From: Romboutsia hominis | GTDB taxonomy: Bacteria; Bacillota; Clostridia; Peptostreptococcales; Peptostreptococcaceae | Assembly: GCF_900002575.1 (NCBI RefSeq) | Contig: NZ_LN650648.1 | Coordinates: 2,643,565-2,707,564 of the forward strand | Reading direction: 5' to 3' | DNA: 64,000 bases | Shown: in pieces, positions 13,055-26,352 of the stretch | Layout: each line of letters opens with the position of its first letter | Position numbering within the stretch: position 1 is the first letter of the stretch | The notes under the pieces: model-generated | Database searches by the model: none | Told to the model about the DNA's origin: nothing | What the model saw: the letters and a program-made list of their open reading frames with translations, nothing else | Position numbers and translations under genes: made by a program

Positions 13055-15313
13055 CTACTGTAACTTCCAAATATCTTTATTATACTGATTTATAGTTCTA
13101 TCTGAAGAAAAATAACCTGCTTTACTTATATTAACTAGCATTCTTTTTGCCCACTTATTTCTATTTTCATATTCTTTAAAGACTTCCTCTTTCTTTTTGC
13201 AATACTCATTAAAATCTAATAAAGCCATAAACCAATCTTTCCTTATTATTTCTTTATATAGCCTAATAAGATTTTCTTCACATCCAATGTGCATTAACTC
13301 TTCACTAACAATAAAATCTACTATTTCTTTTATATTTTTATCCTTTATATAAATATCAAGAGGGTCATAATCTCCATTTTCATAGTGTTTAATTACATTA
13401 TCACTCTTCTCCCCAAATATAAATATATTATCATCTCCAACAAGTTCATGTATTTCTACATTAGCTCCATCTTCTGTACCTAGCGTTAATGCTCCATTTA
13501 GCATAAATTTCATATTACCAGTTCCACTTGCTTCCTTTGAAGCTAATGAAATCTGTTCTGATATATCGCATGCCGGTATTAGTTTTTCTGCAATAGTAAC
13601 ATTATAATTTTCAACCATTACAACTTTTAAATATTTACTAACTTCTTCATTATTATTTACAAGTTCTTGTAAACATAATATTAAATGTATTATATCTTTT
13701 GCAATAGTATATGCTGGGGCAGCTTTTGCTCCAAATATAACTGTAATAGGAGTTTTTGGTGTATTCCCTTGTTTAATTTGCAAATACTTATAAATTACAT
13801 ATAATGCATTCATTTGTTGCCTTTTATATTCATGTAACCTTTTTATTTGTATATCAAAAATAGAATTTTCATCTATATCTATATTTTGAGTCTTTTTAAG
13901 ATAATTTTTTAATTCAACTTTATTAGAATGTTTTATATCTAATAACTTTTGAAGTACTTTTTCATCATTTATATATTTTATCAAGTCTTGCAATTTTTCT
14001 GCCTCAGCTTTAAATTCATCCCCTATCAATTCTTCTATAAACTCTGTTAATAGTGGATTACAATGAATAAGCCATCTTCTAAATGTTATTCCATTCGTTT
14101 TATTATTAAACTTTTCAGGATAAATTTTATAAAAATTATTTAATTCATTATTTTTTAATATATTAGTATGAAGTGACGCTACTCCATTTACGCTAAAACT
14201 ATAGTGTATATCTATATGAGCCATATTTACATTATCATTTTTATCTATAATGTACACAGACTCATCTTCATAAATTTCTCTAACTCTATCATCTAACTCA
14301 TTTATTATAGGTATAAGTTGTGGAACAACCTTTTCTAAATATTTAATAGGCCATTTTTCTAAAGCTTCAGCTAAAATTGTGTGGTTAGTATATGCACATG
14401 TTTTAGTTACAATTTTTATAGACTCATCTAATTCTATTCCTCTTTCAACTAATAAACGTATAAGTTCTGGTATAATCAAAGTCGGATGAGTATCGTTTAT
14501 CTGTATTACTGCATATTCATCTAAGTCATGTAAGTTGCTTCCTTTTGCCATACACTCATCTAATATATATCTAGCACCATTACTTACCATGAAGTATTGT
14601 TGATAAATTCGAAGAAGACGACCTTCTTCATCACTATCATCAGGATATAAGAATAAAGTAAGATTCTTTTCGATATTATCTTTATCAAAATCTATACCAC
14701 CTTTTACTATGCTTTCATCAATCGTTTCTATATCAAATAAATGAAGTTTATTAGTTTGATTATTATATCCTGTAACATTAATATCATAAAGTATAGATTT
14801 TAAAGTAAATTCCCCAAAATTAATATCATAAGTCGTACTGGTTTTATTCAACCACCCGACCTTATCAATCCATTCATTTTTTTCTTCTGTTTGTAAGTTA
14901 TTATTGAATACTTGTTTAAATAAACCAAAATGATAATTTAAACCAATACCATCTCCTGGAATCCCCAAAGTTGCTATAGAATCTAGAAAACATGCTGATA
15001 ATCTACCAAGACCACCATTTCCTAAAGATGGCTCAGGCTCTATCTCTTCTATCTCAGATATATTTTTTCCATGCTTTAATAAGATTTCTTTTACTTGATC
15101 ATATATACCTAAATTTATCAAATTACTAGATAATAATTTTCCTATCAAGAATTCTGCTGATATATAATATAATTTCTTTTTGCCTTGATTTTTGATTACT
15201 TTTTTCTCGCTAAGCTCTTGAACTAATTCTAGTAATGCAAAATAAATTTCCTCATTTGAACAATCAGATATGTCTTTATTAGTTTTTAATTTTAGGCCTT
15301 CTGATAAATTCAC
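13055..15313 (-). CDS. glgP: Glycogen/maltodextrin phosphorylase
   Basis: This 752-residue GT35 enzyme releases glucose-1-phosphate from the non-reducing end of alpha-1,4-glucans. Visible hallmarks are the N-terminal [17 protein letters not shown] and [10 protein letters not shown], and the PLP site [20 protein letters not shown], whose Lys carries the cofactor. The length is slightly short of the usual 790-840 but no core motif is missing. The start is a GTG at 15313 with GGGGGA six bases upstream. It has its own promoter and a very long operator palindrome. It faces the same way as the malE operon, 187 bases upstream, and presumably degrades the imported maltodextrins together with MalQ. 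Confidence 0.93.
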   Translation of the reverse strand: MNLSEGLKLKTNKDISDCSNEEIYFALLELVQELSEKKVIKNQGKKKLYYISAEFLIGKLLSSNLINLGIYDQVKEILLKHGKNISEIEEIEPEPSLGNGGLGRLSACFLDSIATLGIPGDGIGLNYHFGLFKQVFNNNLQTEEKNEWIDKVGWLNKTSTTYDINFGEFTLKSILYDINVTGYNNQTNKLHLFDIETIDESIVKGGIDFDKDNIEKNLTLFLYPDDSDEEGRLLRIYQQYFMVSNGARYILDECMAKGSNLHDLDEYAVIQINDTHPTLIIPELIRLLVERGIELDESIKIVTKTCAYTNHTILAEALEKWPIKYLEKVVPQLIPIINELDDRVREIYEDESVYIIDKNDNVNMAHIDIHYSFSVNGVASLHTNILKNNELNNFYKIYPEKFNNKTNGITFRRWLIHCNPLLTEFIEELIGDEFKAEAEKLQDLIKYINDEKVLQKLLDIKHSNKVELKNYLKKTQNIDIDENSIFDIQIKRLHEYKRQQMNALYVIYKYLQIKQGNTPKTPITVIFGAKAAPAYTIAKDIIHLILCLQELVNNNEEVSKYLKVVMVENYNVTIAEKLIPACDISEQISLASKEASGTGNMKFMLNGALTLGTEDGANVEIHELVGDDNIFIFGEKSDNVIKHYENGDYDPLDIYIKDKNIKEIVDFIVSEELMHIGCEENLIRLYKEIIRKDWFMALLDFNEYCKKKEEVFKEYENRNKWAKRMLVNISKAGYFSSDRTINQYNKDIWKLQ

Positions 15314-15347
15314 CTACAATCCCCCTTTTTATTGACTAAATATTTTA

Positions 15348-15395
15348 TTTAGCAATTTTGGAAACGTTATCGGAATCGTTTCCAAAATTGCTAAA
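15348..15395 (-). promoter_or_regulatory. Long LacI-type operator palindrome upstream of glgP
   Basis: Perfect 19-base arms (15348-15366 and 15377-15395) flank a 10-base centre. The inner part GGAAACG...CGTTTCC is the LacI-family-like core that recurs before malE. It lies just downstream of the glgP promoter. In RNA it would also form a strong hairpin, but only a weak T-run follows, so I prefer an operator to a terminator. Confidence 0.75.
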
Positions 15396-15413
15396 ATTTT
15401 TACTCTTAAGGTA

Positions 15414-15442
15414 ATTGTAGTTTATTAAACTTTTTTTCACAA
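15414..15442 (-). promoter_or_regulatory. Promoter of glgP
   Basis: TTGTGA (15442-15437) and TACAAT (15419-15414) on the minus strand are 17 bases apart, placed between rRNA operon 2 and the operator palindrome. Confidence 0.6.
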
Positions 15443-15529
15443 CATATTTTTTTAATTTGCATTTTTTTTATAAATTTATTCCAATATTAAATACTTAAAA
15501 TTTTTATATTTTTGAACGCAAAAAAAGAT

Positions 15530-15648
15530 TACGTGGCTACGTCTTACTCTCCCAGGAGGTCGCCCTCCAAGTACCATCAGCGCTAAAGAGCTTAACTTCT
15601 GTGTTCGGTATGGGAACAGGTGTATCCTCTTTGCTATAATAACCACAT
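15530..15648 (-). rRNA. 5S ribosomal RNA (operon 2)
   Basis: It is 119 nt with the same core and terminal helix as copy 1 and is identical to copy 3 in the base that separates copy 1. No separate terminator hairpin follows. The extended terminal helix (GATTATGTGG with CCACGTAATC) runs straight into seven T, so the 5S stem itself may terminate transcription. Confidence 0.95.
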
Positions 15649-15698
15649 AATCTTTATCTTTTAGAGTTAATACTCTGAAAACTGTATATCATCTAGAG

Positions 15699-15787
15699 TT
15701 AATCATTTTATTCTTAGCAACCGAAATCTTCCTTATTAAAATTTTAATAATGATTTGGTTGGCGATATAAACCTTTAGGTTTATTTT
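15699..15787 (-). other. Extra hairpin-rich insert in the 23S-5S spacer of operon 2
   Basis: The spacer is 139 nt here against 60 nt in operons 1 and 3. The extra DNA contains an 18-base perfect palindrome (TTATTAAAATTTTAATAA, 15733-15750) nested in a longer imperfect inverted repeat (CAACCGAAATC at about 15718-15728 with GATTTGGTTG at 15752-15761), then a small AAACCT-TT-AGGTTT hairpin. It includes GTTGGCGATAT, which also occurs in the 16S-23S spacer insert. Confidence 0.65.
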
Positions 15788-18688
<2,901 letters not shown>

Positions 18689-18778
18689 AGTTATTAAAAG
18701 TTATTTTAAAGACTTTTCTTGTCTATTTATAAAAAAATGATGTCATATCACTAAATGTTATACAGTTTTCAAAGTACT

Positions 18779-18866
18779 AAAATGCTTCGCATATCGCCAA
18801 CGGTCACTCCCATTCGGTCGTGCTACGTTGCTCAAATTAATGAGTCTGCGCCACGCGCATTTTTTT
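18779..18866 (-). repeat. GC-rich small repeat in the 16S-23S spacer of operon 2
   Basis: This insert of about 88 nt is absent from operon 1. It is bounded by mini-hairpins ATGC-TTC-GCAT on the left and TGCGC-CAC-GCGCA on the right. The middle contains CATATCGCCAACGG and CGTGCTACGTTGCTC. The copy at 48109-48195 differs by only a few bases, one of them in a hairpin loop. No tRNA is present in the spacer. Confidence 0.7.
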
Positions 18867-18894
18867 GAGATTTTCATTTATTCAATGAACTCTC

Positions 18895-18910
18895 AAAATT
18901 AAACAGTAGG
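18895..18910 (-). other. 3' arm of the 16S processing stalk (operon 2)
   Basis: AAAATTAAACAGTAGG on the plus strand is perfectly complementary over 16 bases to 20514-20529 upstream of 16S, the expected RNase III stalk. The same pair occurs at 48224-48239/49842-49857 in operon 3. Confidence 0.75.
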
Positions 18911-18913
18911 CAA

Positions 18914-20423
<1,510 letters not shown>

Positions 20424-20574
20424 TATAAGTTTTCCTGCTCAGACTATCATTATCTGAATATCTGGCTTGGTTTGTTTTCGATTCTTTTAAGAATCATTAG
20501 TTATATAAATTAACCTACTGTTTAATTTTCAAAGTTCATTTTTTTGTTTTGCCCTTTTCTTAAAGACAAGTAAT

Positions 20575-20603
20575 ACTATATCACCATAATTTTGTATCGT
20601 CAA
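20575..20603 (-). promoter_or_regulatory. Promoter of rRNA operon 2
   Basis: TTGACG (20603-20598) and TATAGT (20580-20575) on the minus strand are 17 bases apart. The -35 box begins only 27 bases past the stop of the precorrin-2 dehydrogenase gene. Confidence 0.85.
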
Positions 20604-20630
20604 CACTTTTTTAAAAGTTTTTTATTATTT

Positions 20631-21221
20631 TTATTTTTGATATTCTATTTTTAGTTCTCTAAGTTCTGCTAAATCTAGATTTATCAATGCTTTAAGTTTT
20701 TTTCTTCTTAATGAAACGTCTTCATATTTTTTTATTATTTCTTTTCTTAATTCGCCTAATGTATCTATATATTCTTCATAACTATCATCATATTTTTCTT
20801 CTAATTCTTTTTTTATTTTAGAAGATAGTGAGGGACTTTTACCTCCTGTCGATATACTTATAAGCAAATCTCCTCTTTTTACATATGAAGGAACAGTAAA
20901 ATTAGATAATTCTATATCATCTACTACATTAACTAGTTTACCATTCTCTCTACAATATATACCTATTTTTCTATTAACTTCTTTATTATTTGTAGCTGCA
21001 ACTACTATAAAACTATCTTTTAAGTATTCTTCTTTATATTCATCATTAACAATTTCTAGTTTATCTTTTAATTCTCCAAATTTATTTATGTAATCTTTAG
21101 ATATAACTTTCACTGTTTTGCCAAAGGCTAAAAAGTTTTTGCACTTTCTATATGCAACTTCTCCACCTCCTATAACAGTTATCTTTATATCACTTATATC
21201 TATATTTATTGGATAAAGCAT
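20631..21221 (-). CDS. Precorrin-2 dehydrogenase (CysG N-terminal/Met8 type)
   Basis: This 196-residue protein starts with an NAD-binding Rossmann segment (ITVIGGGEVAYRKCKNFLAFG, read across residues 14-34) and continues with VAATNNKEVN and the conserved LLISISTGGKSPSLS stretch. It oxidises precorrin-2 to sirohydrochlorin, the substrate for cobalt insertion by CbiK. Homologues may also chelate iron to make siroheme. It is the last gene of the tetrapyrrole block, separated from hemB by a terminator, so it may have its own promoter. The ATG follows AAGGAG. The dehydrogenase role is firm; ferrochelatase activity cannot be judged. Confidence 0.88.
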   Translation of the reverse strand: MLYPINIDISDIKITVIGGGEVAYRKCKNFLAFGKTVKVISKDYINKFGELKDKLEIVNDEYKEEYLKDSFIVVAATNNKEVNRKIGIYCRENGKLVNVVDDIELSNFTVPSYVKRGDLLISISTGGKSPSLSSKIKKELEEKYDDSYEEYIDTLGELRKEIIKKYEDVSLRRKKLKALINLDLAELRELKIEYQK

Positions 21222-21293
21222 ACTGGTTTCTCCTTATTTTACTCTTATTTTATCATGTATAATAATCTAGATAATTTATTGACTATGTATATT

Positions 21294-21323
21294 AAAAAGG
21301 AGCAACAAAAGTTACTCCTTTTT
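21294..21323 (-). terminator. Terminator after hemB
   Basis: On the minus strand AAAAAGGAG and CTCCTTTTT form a long stem with a short loop, ending in a T-run, 11 bases beyond the hemB stop. It divides the main operon from the dehydrogenase gene. Confidence 0.8.
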
Positions 21324-21333
21324 GTGTATATAT

Positions 21334-22311
21334 TTATCTATTTTCTTTAATCATCTTAGCTAAATCTTTTGCAAAGTAAGTTATTATTATATCTGCACCG
21401 GCTCTTTTTATAGACATAACAGATTCATAAATAGCTCCTTCACTTAATATTCCATTTTTAACAGCTGATTTAAGCATTGCATACTCTCCACTAACATTAT
21501 ATGCCGCAAGTGGTAGGTTGTAATTATCTTTGACTCTTCTTATTACATCTAAATAAGATAATGCAGGCTTAACCATTAATATATCTGCACCTTCTAGCAC
21601 ATCAAGTTCAGCTTCTATTAATGCTTCATTACTATTTGCTGGATCCATTTGGTATGTTTTTCTATCACCAAATGATGGTGCAGAGTTAGCAGCTTCTCTA
21701 AATGGTCCATAGAATGTAGATGCATACTTAACACTATAAGACATTATTGGTATATGTACAAATCCTTCTTTATCTAAAGCCTCTCTTAAGGCTTTTATTC
21801 TACCATCCATCATATCAGATGGCGAGATTATATCAGCACCTGCTTTTGCATGACTTACTGCTATTTTAGATAAGTATTCTAATGTTATATCATTATCTAC
21901 GTATCCAGTTTCTGTTAATATTCCGCAGTGACCATGGCTAGTGTATTCACACATACATACATCAGTAACTACATTCATATTACTGTCTATTTCTTTTATT
22001 TTTCTAATAGCCCTTTGAATTATACCATTGTCATTATATGCTTCTTTTCCATGAGGATCTTTTTCATGGTCATGAGGTATACCAAATAATATTACATGTT
22101 CTATTCCTAATTCTTTTAATTCCTTTATCTCCTCTTCTAGCATATCTAGTGAAAAATGATATACATCTGGTAAAGATGATATTTCTCTTTTTATATTTTC
22201 ACCTTCTACTACAAATAGAGGATATATAAAATCTTCAACATTTAACTTAGTCTCTCTAACTAAATTTCTTGTAGCTTTATTTACTCTTAGTCTTCTAGGT
22301 CTTCTTAACAT
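21334..22311 (-). CDS. hemB: Porphobilinogen synthase (delta-aminolevulinate dehydratase)
   Basis: It is 325 residues when started at MLRRPRRLR (22311) behind TATGGAGGCGAC; the open frame runs 13 codons further up without a site. It condenses two 5-aminolevulinates to porphobilinogen. The Schiff-base lysines lie in IMSYSVKYAS and ILMVKPALSY, and the zinc-type metal loop with clustered cysteines is TDVCMCEYTSHGHCG, so this is the Zn-dependent class. It follows the cobA-hemD fusion in one transcript and supplies the common precursor for B12 in this cluster. Confidence 0.96.
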   Translation of the reverse strand: MLRRPRRLRVNKATRNLVRETKLNVEDFIYPLFVVEGENIKREISSLPDVYHFSLDMLEEEIKELKELGIEHVILFGIPHDHEKDPHGKEAYNDNGIIQRAIRKIKEIDSNMNVVTDVCMCEYTSHGHCGILTETGYVDNDITLEYLSKIAVSHAKAGADIISPSDMMDGRIKALREALDKEGFVHIPIMSYSVKYASTFYGPFREAANSAPSFGDRKTYQMDPANSNEALIEAELDVLEGADILMVKPALSYLDVIRRVKDNYNLPLAAYNVSGEYAMLKSAVKNGILSEGAIYESVMSIKRAGADIIITYFAKDLAKMIKENR

Positions 22312-22359
22312 TTTGTCGCCTCCATAAATATATAAATAACTACACATCAATTATAATAC

Positions 22360-23868
22360 TTATTTATCTTCTATAATAGTGCTAATCATTCCATCTATAG
22401 TTGAAACTTCTGCTTCTTTATACAGGTTTAAACCTAATTCTTTAATCGTCTGTGTTGTTATAGGTCCTATAGATATAACTTTTATATTATTTAATTTATC
22501 TATATTCTCTTCACCTATTATTTCTACAAAATTCTTTACTGTAGATGAGCTAGCAAAAGTTATATAATCAGCATTATCTTGATCTAATAGTTCTAAAACT
22601 TCATCTTTTCTTGTAGAATCTACTACTGTTTCATATGTATGTATTTCTTTGACTTCACAAATTTCACCTATTTTATCAACTAGATAATCTCTAGCATTTT
22701 TCGCTCTAGGCATTAATACTTTATCTGTTGATTTTAACATTGGTTTTAATTCTTCAAATAAGTACTCTGCTACAAACTTTTCTGGAACTATATCTGCTTT
22801 TATTCCTCTATTTTTTATCTCTTTAGCTGTAGCACTTCCTATAGCACATACTTTTAAATTTGCTAGAGCTCTACTATCAAGCCCCATTTCATCTAATTTA
22901 TCAAAGAATATGTCTACTCCATTTTTACTTGTTAAAACTAAGTATGTATAATCTTTAATGTTATTTATTTCATTTTCTAGTTCTATATTATTTTCTATTT
23001 TATCTATTTTTATAGTTGGTATCTCTATAGGATTACCACCTAAGTCACTTATTTTTTCTACTAGTGAACTACTTTGTGTTCTTGACCTAGTCACTATTAC
23101 ACGTTTACTGAATAGTGGCTTATTTTCAAAGAAGTTTAACTTATCTCTAAGTCCTACTACCTCTCCAACAACTATAAGCGTCGGTGGTTTCACACCTTCC
23201 TTTATTGCTGTTTCATATACATTTTCTAAGGTAGATATTACTACTCTTTGATTATATCTAGTTGCCCAACTTATAAGAGCAACAGGAGTATCTTTAGACT
23301 TTCCTTCTTTTATTAAGTTAGAACTTATTTTTTGTAAGTTCGCAACTCCCATTAAAAATACTAGTGTTCCATTGGTATTTGCTAAAGCATTCCAGTTTAT
23401 TTCTGGATTTTCTTTATCATCTTCTCTTAAATGACCTGTTATTACATGGAAAGAAGATGCATAATCTCTATGAGTTATAGGTATACCTGCATAGCATAAT
23501 CCACCTATAGCAGAAGTTATTCCTGGAACAACTTCAAACTCTATTCCTTCTTCTCTTAGAAGTTCTCCTTCTTCTCCACCTCTACCAAATACATATGGGT
23601 CTCCACCCTTGAGTCTAGTTACTATTTTCCCTTCTTTTGCTTTATCTGCTATAACTCTATTTATATCCTCTTGTGGAAGAGTATGATTGCTTGATGCTTT
23701 TCCTACATATATAAATTCGCAGTTAGGCTTAGCTTCTTTTAAATAGTTCTCATTTGCTAATCTATCATATACTATAACGTCTGCTTTTTGTACGCATTCC
23801 AGACCTTTTAATGTTAGTAATTTATAATCTCCAGGTCCTGCACCTACAAGATAAACTTTACCCTTCAT
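22360..23868 (-). CDS. cobA-hemD: Fusion of uroporphyrinogen-III methyltransferase and uroporphyrinogen-III synthase
   Basis: This 502-residue two-domain protein has an N-terminal half (about 1-240) that is an SAM-dependent SUMT (KVYLVGAGPGDYKLLT, RLKGGDPYVFGRGGEE, VPGITSAIGGLCYAGIPITHR), making precorrin-2. The C-terminal half (about 250-500) is HemD-like (SKRVIVTRSRTQSSSLVEK, TFASSSTVKNFVE) and closes the tetrapyrrole ring. The fusion is common in Clostridia. I start it at 23868 (MKGKVYL), ten bases after GGAG; an ATG three codons earlier sits only one base from that site. It overlaps the 3' end of hemC by 11 bases, implying coupled translation. Confidence 0.95.
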   Translation of the reverse strand: MKGKVYLVGAGPGDYKLLTLKGLECVQKADVIVYDRLANENYLKEAKPNCEFIYVGKASSNHTLPQEDINRVIADKAKEGKIVTRLKGGDPYVFGRGGEEGELLREEGIEFEVVPGITSAIGGLCYAGIPITHRDYASSFHVITGHLREDDKENPEINWNALANTNGTLVFLMGVANLQKISSNLIKEGKSKDTPVALISWATRYNQRVVISTLENVYETAIKEGVKPPTLIVVGEVVGLRDKLNFFENKPLFSKRVIVTRSRTQSSSLVEKISDLGGNPIEIPTIKIDKIENNIELENEINNIKDYTYLVLTSKNGVDIFFDKLDEMGLDSRALANLKVCAIGSATAKEIKNRGIKADIVPEKFVAEYLFEELKPMLKSTDKVLMPRAKNARDYLVDKIGEICEVKEIHTYETVVDSTRKDEVLELLDQDNADYITFASSSTVKNFVEIIGEENIDKLNNIKVISIGPITTQTIKELGLNLYKEAEVSTIDGMISTIIEDK

Positions 23869-24763
23869 ATTTTTCATACTCCTTTAAAACTAATTTAGCT
23901 AATTCTTTACCTAACTCTCTTGGAGAATCTTTATCTCCTTCTATTGATTTGATAATTAATCTTTTGCCTTCTTCATCGCCAAATAATCCAGTAAGCTTTA
24001 TTCCATCTTCTTTCACTTCACAATAGGCTCCCATAGGAATATGACAACTTCCGTTAACACCATCTAAGAATCCTCTTTCTGCACTAACTTGAAGTTCGGT
24101 TAATTCGTCTCGTAACGAGTTTACCACTACTTCTACTTGATAATTATCTTCTCTTATCTCTATTGCTAATGCCCCTTGTGCTGGTGCTGGCACTACTATG
24201 TCTGTTGGCAAATAGCAGCTAATTTTATCTTCTAAACCAACTCTTAATATTCCAGATGCGGCTAAAACAATACCATCTAAATTCTCATCTTTTATTTTTC
24301 TTATTCTAGTATCTACATTTCCTCTTATTGGAACTATATTTAGATCAGGTCTATGTTTCAATAATTGATGTTTTCTTCTTTTACTCCCAGTTCCTATAGT
24401 TGCTCCTTGAGGTAAGTCTTCGATGCTAGAATATCCTTCTTTTAATATAAGTACATCTCTTGGATCTTCCCTTTTAGGTATCCCCGCAAACTTTAATCCA
24501 TGAGGTAAAGATGATGGCATATCTTTCATACTATGAACAGCCATATCTATATCTCCATCTATTAGTTGTTGCTCTATTTCTTTAACAAATAAGCCTTTAT
24601 CACCTATTTTATCTAGACTAACGTTTTGTATTATATCACCTTTAGTTTTTATTATTTTAACTTCGAATTCAACACTAGGATTCTTTTCTTTTAGCTTATC
24701 TATTACCCAGTTAGTTTGAGTAACTGCTAACTTACTTCCTCTAGTTCCAACAATTATCTTCAT
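23858..24763 (-). CDS. hemC: Hydroxymethylbilane synthase (porphobilinogen deaminase)
   Basis: This 301-residue protein links four porphobilinogens into hydroxymethylbilane. The N-terminal IIVGTRGSKLAVTQTN, DMAVHSMKDMPS and the cofactor-attachment cysteine in VNGSCHIPMGAY are all present, and the length is normal. The ATG at 24763 follows AAAGGAGATTTGAG. It lies between cbiL and the cobA-hemD fusion, so the linear precursor and its cyclase are made from the same message. Confidence 0.96.
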   Translation of the reverse strand: MKIIVGTRGSKLAVTQTNWVIDKLKEKNPSVEFEVKIIKTKGDIIQNVSLDKIGDKGLFVKEIEQQLIDGDIDMAVHSMKDMPSSLPHGLKFAGIPKREDPRDVLILKEGYSSIEDLPQGATIGTGSKRRKHQLLKHRPDLNIVPIRGNVDTRIRKIKDENLDGIVLAASGILRVGLEDKISCYLPTDIVVPAPAQGALAIEIREDNYQVEVVVNSLRDELTELQVSAERGFLDGVNGSCHIPMGAYCEVKEDGIKLTGLFGDEEGKRLIIKSIEGDKDSPRELGKELAKLVLKEYEKYEG

Positions 24764-24792
24764 AACTCAAATCTCCTTTAGATGTTATAATG

Positions 24793-25512
24793 TTATCCTA
24801 CTTGAGCTTCCTTTTTAACTTCCTTATTAACTAATATAGTTGAGAAGTAAGATATCTTTTCTTCAAGATTAACTTCTCTTAAGTCATAGTATACCACTTC
24901 TTTATCTTGAGATGAATTACTAACTAATATAGCATGTTCTATAAGTCCATTTTTTTCTAACTTAGCTACTATCTCTTTAAAGTTTTTATATACCTTCATT
25001 AATACTATAGAGCTATAATTTTCTAATGCATAATCTATTTTTTCTTCTTCTATTGTGCACGGTATTATTATTAGAGGCTCTCTGTCCATTACTAATGGGA
25101 AGTTTTGGTTTGATGCTATATTAGAGAATGAAGATATCCCTGGTATAGTTTCAACATCTATATCTCCTATAAGTCTTTCCATTATATATACATACGTACT
25201 ATATATCATTGGATCTCCTAATGTTACAAAACCAACATTTTTACCTTCTTTAACATCTTCAACGATTTCATCAGCTATTTTATTCCAAGCTACTATTTTT
25301 TCTCCATCATTGAAGTTCATTGGAAAGTGTCTTGATTTTATTTCTAATTTTTCTGGTAAATATTTACTTACTATTGATAAAGCTAAACTTTCCCCACCTT
25401 TTTTAGCTTCTGGTGTGTATAATATATCTAACTTTTCTAAAGTTTCTACTGCTTTTATCGTTAATAATGAGCTATCTCCAGGTCCTGTACCTATTCCATA
25501 AAATTTTGCCAT
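24793..25512 (-). CDS. cbiL: Cobalt-factor II C20-methyltransferase
   Basis: This 239-residue tetrapyrrole methylase has the SAM-binding start KFYGIGTGPGDSSLLTIKA and the typical GFVTLGDPMIYSTYVY and ETIPGISSFSNIAS motifs. It methylates C20 of cobalt-sirohydrochlorin, right after CbiK. The start is the ATG at 25512, six bases after GGAGGAGA; an in-frame TTG two codons earlier overlaps the spacing and is less likely. It is 21 bases after cbiK. Confidence 0.9.
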   Translation of the reverse strand: MAKFYGIGTGPGDSSLLTIKAVETLEKLDILYTPEAKKGGESLALSIVSKYLPEKLEIKSRHFPMNFNDGEKIVAWNKIADEIVEDVKEGKNVGFVTLGDPMIYSTYVYIMERLIGDIDVETIPGISSFSNIASNQNFPLVMDREPLIIIPCTIEEEKIDYALENYSSIVLMKVYKNFKEIVAKLEKNGLIEHAILVSNSSQDKEVVYYDLREVNLEEKISYFSTILVNKEVKKEAQVG

Positions 25513-25533
25513 CTTCAATCTCCTCCTAGTTAA

Positions 25534-26334
25534 TTAACAAATTTGTCCTAATTCATTTATTTTTTCTACACAATCATTTGCATGATTCATAAATTTATCT
25601 TGTATGTATGGATTTTCCCCTAATCCTTGTAAATGAATTTTTACTTTAAATCCAAAATCTTCTAATATATTTTTCCAAGAGTCTTCATCTTCTCCTGCCA
25701 TATCATTTATAGCATGGTCTCCTGCTACTAACATAAAAGGCATTAGATTGACAATTTTTATATTATCTTCTTTTAATCTTTTTACAACATTGTCTATTTC
25801 TGGGTATCCTTCAACAGTTCCAACGTAAGCATTTATCCCTGCATCCCTCATCATGTACTCTAATGCTGGATATGAGGCATGTGACTCATGGAATGTTCCA
25901 TGTCCCATAAATACAACAGCTTCATCTTTTTGCATTTGAGGTATTTGATGCTTTATAGCTTCTACTGTTTCCTTGTAATCTTCTATATATGTAAGCAATG
26001 GTCTACCTAATATGATTTTCTTAAATTTATCTTGATAACTATCTACTTGTTCTTTTAATTTAGTAAATTCTTCACCACATATTATATGAAGTGTTTGAAC
26101 TATAACTTCTTCATATCCTTCTTCATACAATCTATCTAAAGCTTGAATTGGATTTTCAATTTCTATTCCATCTCTATTTTTTAATTTTCTTATTATCATG
26201 TTAGAAGTAAATGCTCTAAAGAAGTCGTATCCTTCTAACCCATTTTTTATTTTATTTTCGCAAGCTTCTATTGTCTTTTCTCTCGTTTCTTTGTAAGAAG
26301 TACCAAAACTCACTACTAAAACTGCTTTTTTCAT
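25534..26334 (-). CDS. cbiK: Sirohydrochlorin cobaltochelatase, anaerobic CbiK type
   Basis: This 266-residue protein inserts Co(II) into sirohydrochlorin without ATP. The N-terminal LVVSFGTSYKETREKTIEA and the two expected metal-site histidine regions, VVFMGHGTFHESH and FMLVAGDHAINDM, are visible. The length fits CbiK rather than the short CbiX. There is no N-terminal signal peptide, so it is cytoplasmic. It lies between cbiJ and cbiL and defines the pathway here as the cobalt-early (anaerobic) route. Confidence 0.94.
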   Translation of the reverse strand: MKKAVLVVSFGTSYKETREKTIEACENKIKNGLEGYDFFRAFTSNMIIRKLKNRDGIEIENPIQALDRLYEEGYEEVIVQTLHIICGEEFTKLKEQVDSYQDKFKKIILGRPLLTYIEDYKETVEAIKHQIPQMQKDEAVVFMGHGTFHESHASYPALEYMMRDAGINAYVGTVEGYPEIDNVVKRLKEDNIKIVNLMPFMLVAGDHAINDMAGEDEDSWKNILEDFGFKVKIHLQGLGENPYIQDKFMNHANDCVEKINELGQIC

Positions 26335-26352
26335 ACTAATCCCACCTTGAAT

